A DNA stretch of 8,877 nt from an uncultured Thiotrichaceae bacterium. GTDB lineage: Bacteria; Pseudomonadota; Gammaproteobacteria; Thiotrichales; Thiotrichaceae. A model generated the notes under the pieces. It was not told the origin of the DNA. It searched no databases and saw only the letters and a list, made by a program, of their open reading frames with translations. Of this stretch, positions 6,019 through 8,877 are shown piece by piece; the first letter of the stretch is position 1; the number at the start of each line of letters is the position of its first letter. Where the stretch lies: NCBI GenBank assembly GCA_938038645.1, contig CALHTA010000104.1:1-8877 (forward strand), written 5' to 3'. The position numbers were made by a program, and so were the translations under genes.

Positions 6019-7467
6019 ATGCAGCTACAAGATTCATCCCTATTGCATGAACAATGCTACATCAATGGACAGTGGCTTGACGCTGATTCAGCTTCAACTA
6101 TAACCGTTACAAATCCTGCAAATGGCGATGTTCTTGGTACAATACCTGATATGGGTGCAGCAGAGACACAAGCTGCTATAGATGCGGCTAATGCTGCGTT
6201 ACCTGCCTGGCGTGCACTAACGGCTAAAGAGCGTGCTAATAAGCTGCAGACTTGGTTTAGACTGATGATGGACAATCAGGATGACTTAGGTTTGTTAATG
6301 ACCCTTGAACAAGGTAAACCATTAGCCGAAGCTAAAGGTGAGATTGCTTATGCCGCAAGCTTTATTGAATGGTTTGCTGAAGAAGCAAAACGTGTTTATG
6401 GAGAAACAGTTCCAGGACACCAACCAGACAAGCGCATTATTGTACTGAAGCAACCGATTGGTGTTGCTGCTGCAATTACACCTTGGAACTTTCCTGCAGC
6501 CATGATCACCCGTAAAGCCGGAGCTGCTTTGGCCGCTGGTTGTACGATGGTTATCAAACCGGCCGCTGAGACTCCCTATTCTGCTCTAGCGCTGGCGGAT
6601 CTTGCTGAGCGTGCTGGAATTCCTGCTGGCGTTATTAATATTGTTACCGGCGACGCCGTGGCAATCGGTGGTGTACTTACCAGCAGCCCAATCGTTCGCA
6701 AATTATCGTTTACAGGCTCAACTCCTGTTGGCATTAAGTTGATGGAGCAGTCAGCTCCAACGCTAAAGAAGCTATCACTTGAGTTAGGTGGAAACGCGCC
6801 ATTTATCGTATTTGACGATGCAGATTTAGATGCAGCTGTCGAAGGCGCCATGATTTCTAAGTATCGTAACGCTGGCCAAACCTGCGTTTGTGCAAACCGT
6901 CTATATGTTCAAGAAGGAGTTTATGATGCCTTTGCCGCTAAGCTAACTGCCGCCGTTGAAAAACTGAAAGTTGGAAGTGGTTTAGAATCTGAAAGCACAA
7001 CGGGACCACTGATTAGTGATGCTGCCGTGGCTAAAGTGCAGTCCCACCTACAGGATGCGCTGGATAAAGGAGCAAAAATCCTTACCGGTGGAAATCCTCA
7101 CGAACTAGGTGGAACGTTCTTTGAGCCAACGGTTATCAGCAATGTCGATAAAACTATGCGTGTCGCAAGAGAAGAAACATTTGGACCCATGGCTCCCCTA
7201 TTTAAATTCACGGATGTGGATGATGTGATCGCTCAAGCGAATGATACAGACTTTGGCTTAGCGGCTTATTTCTACACGAATAATATGTCACGTGTTTGGA
7301 AAGTATCAGAAGCCCTAGACTACGGAATGGTCGGTATCAATACCGGATTGATTTCTACTGAAGTCGCTCCCTTTGGTGGCGTTAAAGCGTCAGGCTTAGG
7401 TCGAGAAGGTTCACACCACGGAATCGAAGAATACCTAGAATTAAAATACCTGTGCATGTCAGTGTAA
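6019..7467 (+). CDS. gabD: Succinate-semialdehyde dehydrogenase (GabD type)
   Basis: Cytoplasmic aldehyde dehydrogenase oxidising succinate semialdehyde to succinate, the last step of GABA breakdown into the TCA cycle; related enzymes also oxidise glutarate semialdehyde. The protein is 482 residues, the length of E. coli GabD, and similar throughout, including the start, so the ATG at 6019 (AGGAA upstream) is secure. Catalytic parts are PWNFPAAMITRKAG (Asn157), LELGGNAPF (Glu255) and NAGQTCVCANRLYVQ (nucleophile Cys289, with Cys291 giving the C-x-C pair linked to redox switching in human SSADH). The C-terminus has EVAPFGGVKASGLGREGS. At the cofactor site the sequence is KPAAETP, where E. coli GabD has KPASQTP; the Ser contacting the NADP 2'-phosphate is Ala183 here, so NADP preference should not be assumed. 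No gabT, gabP or regulator is adjacent. A SOUL lipoprotein gene follows closely and may share the transcript. Confidence 0.94.
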   Translation: MQLQDSSLLHEQCYINGQWLDADSASTITVTNPANGDVLGTIPDMGAAETQAAIDAANAALPAWRALTAKERANKLQTWFRLMMDNQDDLGLLMTLEQGKPLAEAKGEIAYAASFIEWFAEEAKRVYGETVPGHQPDKRIIVLKQPIGVAAAITPWNFPAAMITRKAGAALAAGCTMVIKPAAETPYSALALADLAERAGIPAGVINIVTGDAVAIGGVLTSSPIVRKLSFTGSTPVGIKLMEQSAPTLKKLSLELGGNAPFIVFDDADLDAAVEGAMISKYRNAGQTCVCANRLYVQEGVYDAFAAKLTAAVEKLKVGSGLESESTTGPLISDAAVAKVQSHLQDALDKGAKILTGGNPHELGGTFFEPTVISNVDKTMRVAREETFGPMAPLFKFTDVDDVIAQANDTDFGLAAYFYTNNMSRVWKVSEALDYGMVGINTGLISTEVAPFGGVKASGLGREGSHHGIEEYLELKYLCMSV

Positions 7468-7501
7468 CTAAAAGATCGCCTAATTGCTGAGTAGAAAGTT
7501 T

Positions 7502-8122
7502 ATGAAATATACATTGCTTACGGTTTTAGCATCTCTGTTGATTTCCGGCTGTAGCGCCCTTGGACAACGCTATGGTGAGGAAGCACTTTATGCCACCTTA
7601 TATAGTGATGGTGACTATGAAATCAGGCTTTATGAGCCTCTTATCATTGCCCAAACGCCTGCGGAAGGAAATTATCGTCAAGCAACAAAAGCTGGATACG
7701 ATCGTTTAACGGCTTATGTCTCTGGAGATAATCTTGCAAGGCAAGCGATAAGTGGTGGTACTTCATACGAAGGTGCTTTGGGCGGTTCAAAAGTTGAACT
7801 GACAACGCCTTATTACGAAGAGTTTATCAACGGCTTTTGGTTAACCTCTGTTGCCTTGCCTGAGAGATACACTTTAGCGACATTACCCAAGCCTAGCGAT
7901 AACCTCATCACTTTTGATGCGCTTCCAAGAATTAAAACAGCTGTTATTCGCTTTTCAGGAATTAGGAGTGAGCGACTAATCAATCAGAAAGCAGACCAGC
8001 TGTTACAATGGATTAAGCAAGAAAACTTAACCCCAACCTCCGCAGCCCGTTCAGCGGTATTTGACGCTCCACTTGCACTTCCTGGATTGCGCCGACATGA
8101 AATACACATCAGCATCCGTTAA
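7502..8122 (+). CDS. SOUL-family (heme-binding-like) lipoprotein
   Basis: 206-residue lipoprotein with signal MKYTLLTVLASLLISGC (lipid Cys17; Ser at +2 predicts outer-membrane sorting). The rest matches the SOUL/HBP fold: YSDGDYEIRLYEPLIIAQT, a GYDRLTAYVSGDN segment, the central beta-strand with FWLTSVALPERYTLATLP, then IKTAVIRFSG and a final ALPGLRRHEIHISI. The family is named for heme/tetrapyrrole binding in animal proteins; bacterial members are mostly uncharacterised, so heme binding here is not established. An in-frame TTG at 7484 would add six residues, but the ATG at 7502 gives a normal lipoprotein signal and is preferred, with only a modest ribosome site (GTAGAAAG). It starts 34 bp after gabD with no intervening terminator, so read-through from gabD is likely. 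A strong hairpin follows the gene. Confidence 0.85.
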   Translation: MKYTLLTVLASLLISGCSALGQRYGEEALYATLYSDGDYEIRLYEPLIIAQTPAEGNYRQATKAGYDRLTAYVSGDNLARQAISGGTSYEGALGGSKVELTTPYYEEFINGFWLTSVALPERYTLATLPKPSDNLITFDALPRIKTAVIRFSGIRSERLINQKADQLLQWIKQENLTPTSAARSAVFDAPLALPGLRRHEIHISIR

Positions 8123-8149
8123 ATGCATAGTGCTTTTCTGAAGCCAAAA

Positions 8150-8177
8150 AAATGCCCACTTTAATAAGTGGGCATTT
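8150..8177. terminator. Bidirectional terminator between convergent genes
   Basis: AAATGCCCACTT (8150-8161) and AAGTGGGCATTT (8166-8177) make a perfect 12-bp stem with a TAAT loop. On the minus strand it ends in a run of seven T (8152-8146), an excellent terminator for the export gene; on the plus strand the trailing TTTCTAATTCT is weaker but suits the end of the gabD/SOUL transcript. Confidence 0.88.
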
Positions 8178-8202
8178 CTAATTCTAACGGTTTACCTTAT
8201 TG

Positions 8203-8877
8203 CTAAAGTAACAATGAGAACGGTGATAACAATGCTGGAAGGTAGTTAATTACTTTCTCTTCTAGTACTTTACTGTCAGATTTCAATACAACAATTCTGT
8301 CATCATTCTGCAAGATAGGATCAGGCGCTTGTCCGTTACGGATTAGGTCTAAGTTGACGCCATACTGTCTTCCATTTCTGAACACAACAACGGCTTTATC
8401 ATTTGCCAAGTCTGTAATACCTTGTGCTAGTGCAATCGCCTGAAGGAAAGTCATACGCCCTTTAATGGGGAATACACCCGGTGTTCTAACAGCACCTTCA
8501 ACCGTGACACGCTTAAACGCCTGCTCTTTACGAGTAACCGTTACCTTTGGGTCTTGCATATAGTTTTTGCTTAACAGGCCTGCAATCTTTCTCTGTGCCT
8601 GCTCTATGCTTAGGCCTCGAACGACTACGCTACCCACTAAAGGCAATGAGATGGCTCCATTCGTCTCAACCGTCAGATCAGAAGCTGATAGTTCTGGCAC
8701 TTTGAATACGTTGACATCAAGAACGTCTTGTTCGCTAATCATTGTACTTTGTGAATTTGAAAGAGCGGCAAAAGCTTGCGCAGGGCTCACATCACCACGA
8801 GCATCCGCACTAAGGCGATTTGAACCTGTTGTAAAATCTTGATTCAAAGCTCGAATACTGCTGATATCTTCAGCAGC
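8203..8877 (-). CDS. Polysaccharide export protein, Wza/BexD-type (N-terminus beyond window)
   Basis: Periplasmic/outer-membrane channel component for exopolysaccharide or capsule export. The frame is open from the right edge, so the N-terminus, presumably a lipoprotein signal, is missing; the TTG at 8847-8845 is internal and not the start. The Poly_export domain begins near ISEQDVLDVNVFKVPEL and includes GAISLPLVGSVVVRGLSIEQAQ and MQDPKVTVTR. It is followed by one SLBB-like domain (VTVEGAVRTPGVFPIKGRMTF ... QAIALAQG ... DDRIVVL). The tail, about 20 residues after the SLBB domain, is hydrophobic and ends INYLPALLSPFSLLL; whether it forms a membrane-spanning element like Wza's C-terminal helix cannot be told. 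With only one SLBB domain and a short tail it resembles the shorter BexD/CtrA-like exporters more than Wza. Remaining polysaccharide genes would lie to the right of the window, upstream on this strand. Confidence 0.88.
   Translation of the reverse strand, partial: AAEDISSIRALNQDFTTGSNRLSADARGDVSPAQAFAALSNSQSTMISEQDVLDVNVFKVPELSASDLTVETNGAISLPLVGSVVVRGLSIEQAQRKIAGLLSKNYMQDPKVTVTRKEQAFKRVTVEGAVRTPGVFPIKGRMTFLQAIALAQGITDLANDKAVVVFRNGRQYGVNLDLIRNGQAPDPILQNDDRIVVLKSDSKVLEEKVINYLPALLSPFSLLL

Noticed and set aside
7484..7501. TTG start for the SOUL lipoprotein
   Set aside because: It lacks a ribosome site and adds six residues before an already ideal lipoprotein signal.
8845..8847. TTG start of the polysaccharide export gene within the window
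   Set aside because: The frame remains open to the right edge, and a signal sequence or lipobox is missing, so the gene is truncated by the window.

Overview
The window looks like chromosomal DNA of a marine-type gammaproteobacterium (Oceanospirillales/Alteromonadales-like). This rests on the moderate G+C, a malate synthase G and a 482-residue GabD that both resemble enterobacterial and pseudomonad forms, Lol-type lipoproteins, a periplasmic monoheme cytochrome c and a Wza-type polysaccharide export protein. The species cannot be fixed from the sequence alone. No tRNA, rRNA, insertion sequence, integrase or CRISPR array was seen.

Left part (1-2690, minus strand): glcB, encoding malate synthase G, is followed directly by a gene for an IclR-family regulator that runs off the left edge. 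The pair looks like one transcript. The regulator has no in-frame ATG or GTG before its conserved N-terminus. Upstream of glcB lies a near-perfect palindrome resembling IclR-family operators, so the simplest model is that the downstream regulator controls glyoxylate-to-malate conversion.

Middle (2956-5454, plus strand): two tandem paralogous outer-membrane lipoprotein genes, each with its own ribosome binding site and followed by a strong RNA hairpin. Each product has a lipobox, a disordered Ser/Thr/acidic stalk, a beta-rich module and an SGNH (GDSL) hydrolase-like domain. The Asp-x-x-His-Pro-Asn block that normally ends an SGNH domain lies before the Gly-Asp-Ser block that normally starts it, in both proteins. 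They therefore look like circularly permuted SGNH hydrolases, which is the most unusual feature of the window. The second paralog's stalk is an Asp-Thr-Thr array encoded by perfect 9-bp tandem repeats.

Right-middle (5478-8122, plus strand): a small periplasmic cytochrome c with a recognisable promoter overlapped by a palindrome and a direct repeat; then gabD, succinate-semialdehyde dehydrogenase; then, 34 bp later and probably cotranscribed, a SOUL-family lipoprotein. 

Right end (8150-8877): a bidirectional terminator separates these genes from a convergent, 5'-truncated polysaccharide export gene on the minus strand, probably the end of an exopolysaccharide locus outside the window. The metabolic genes (glcB, gabD) both feed C4 acids of the TCA cycle, but nothing in the sequence shows that they are coregulated.
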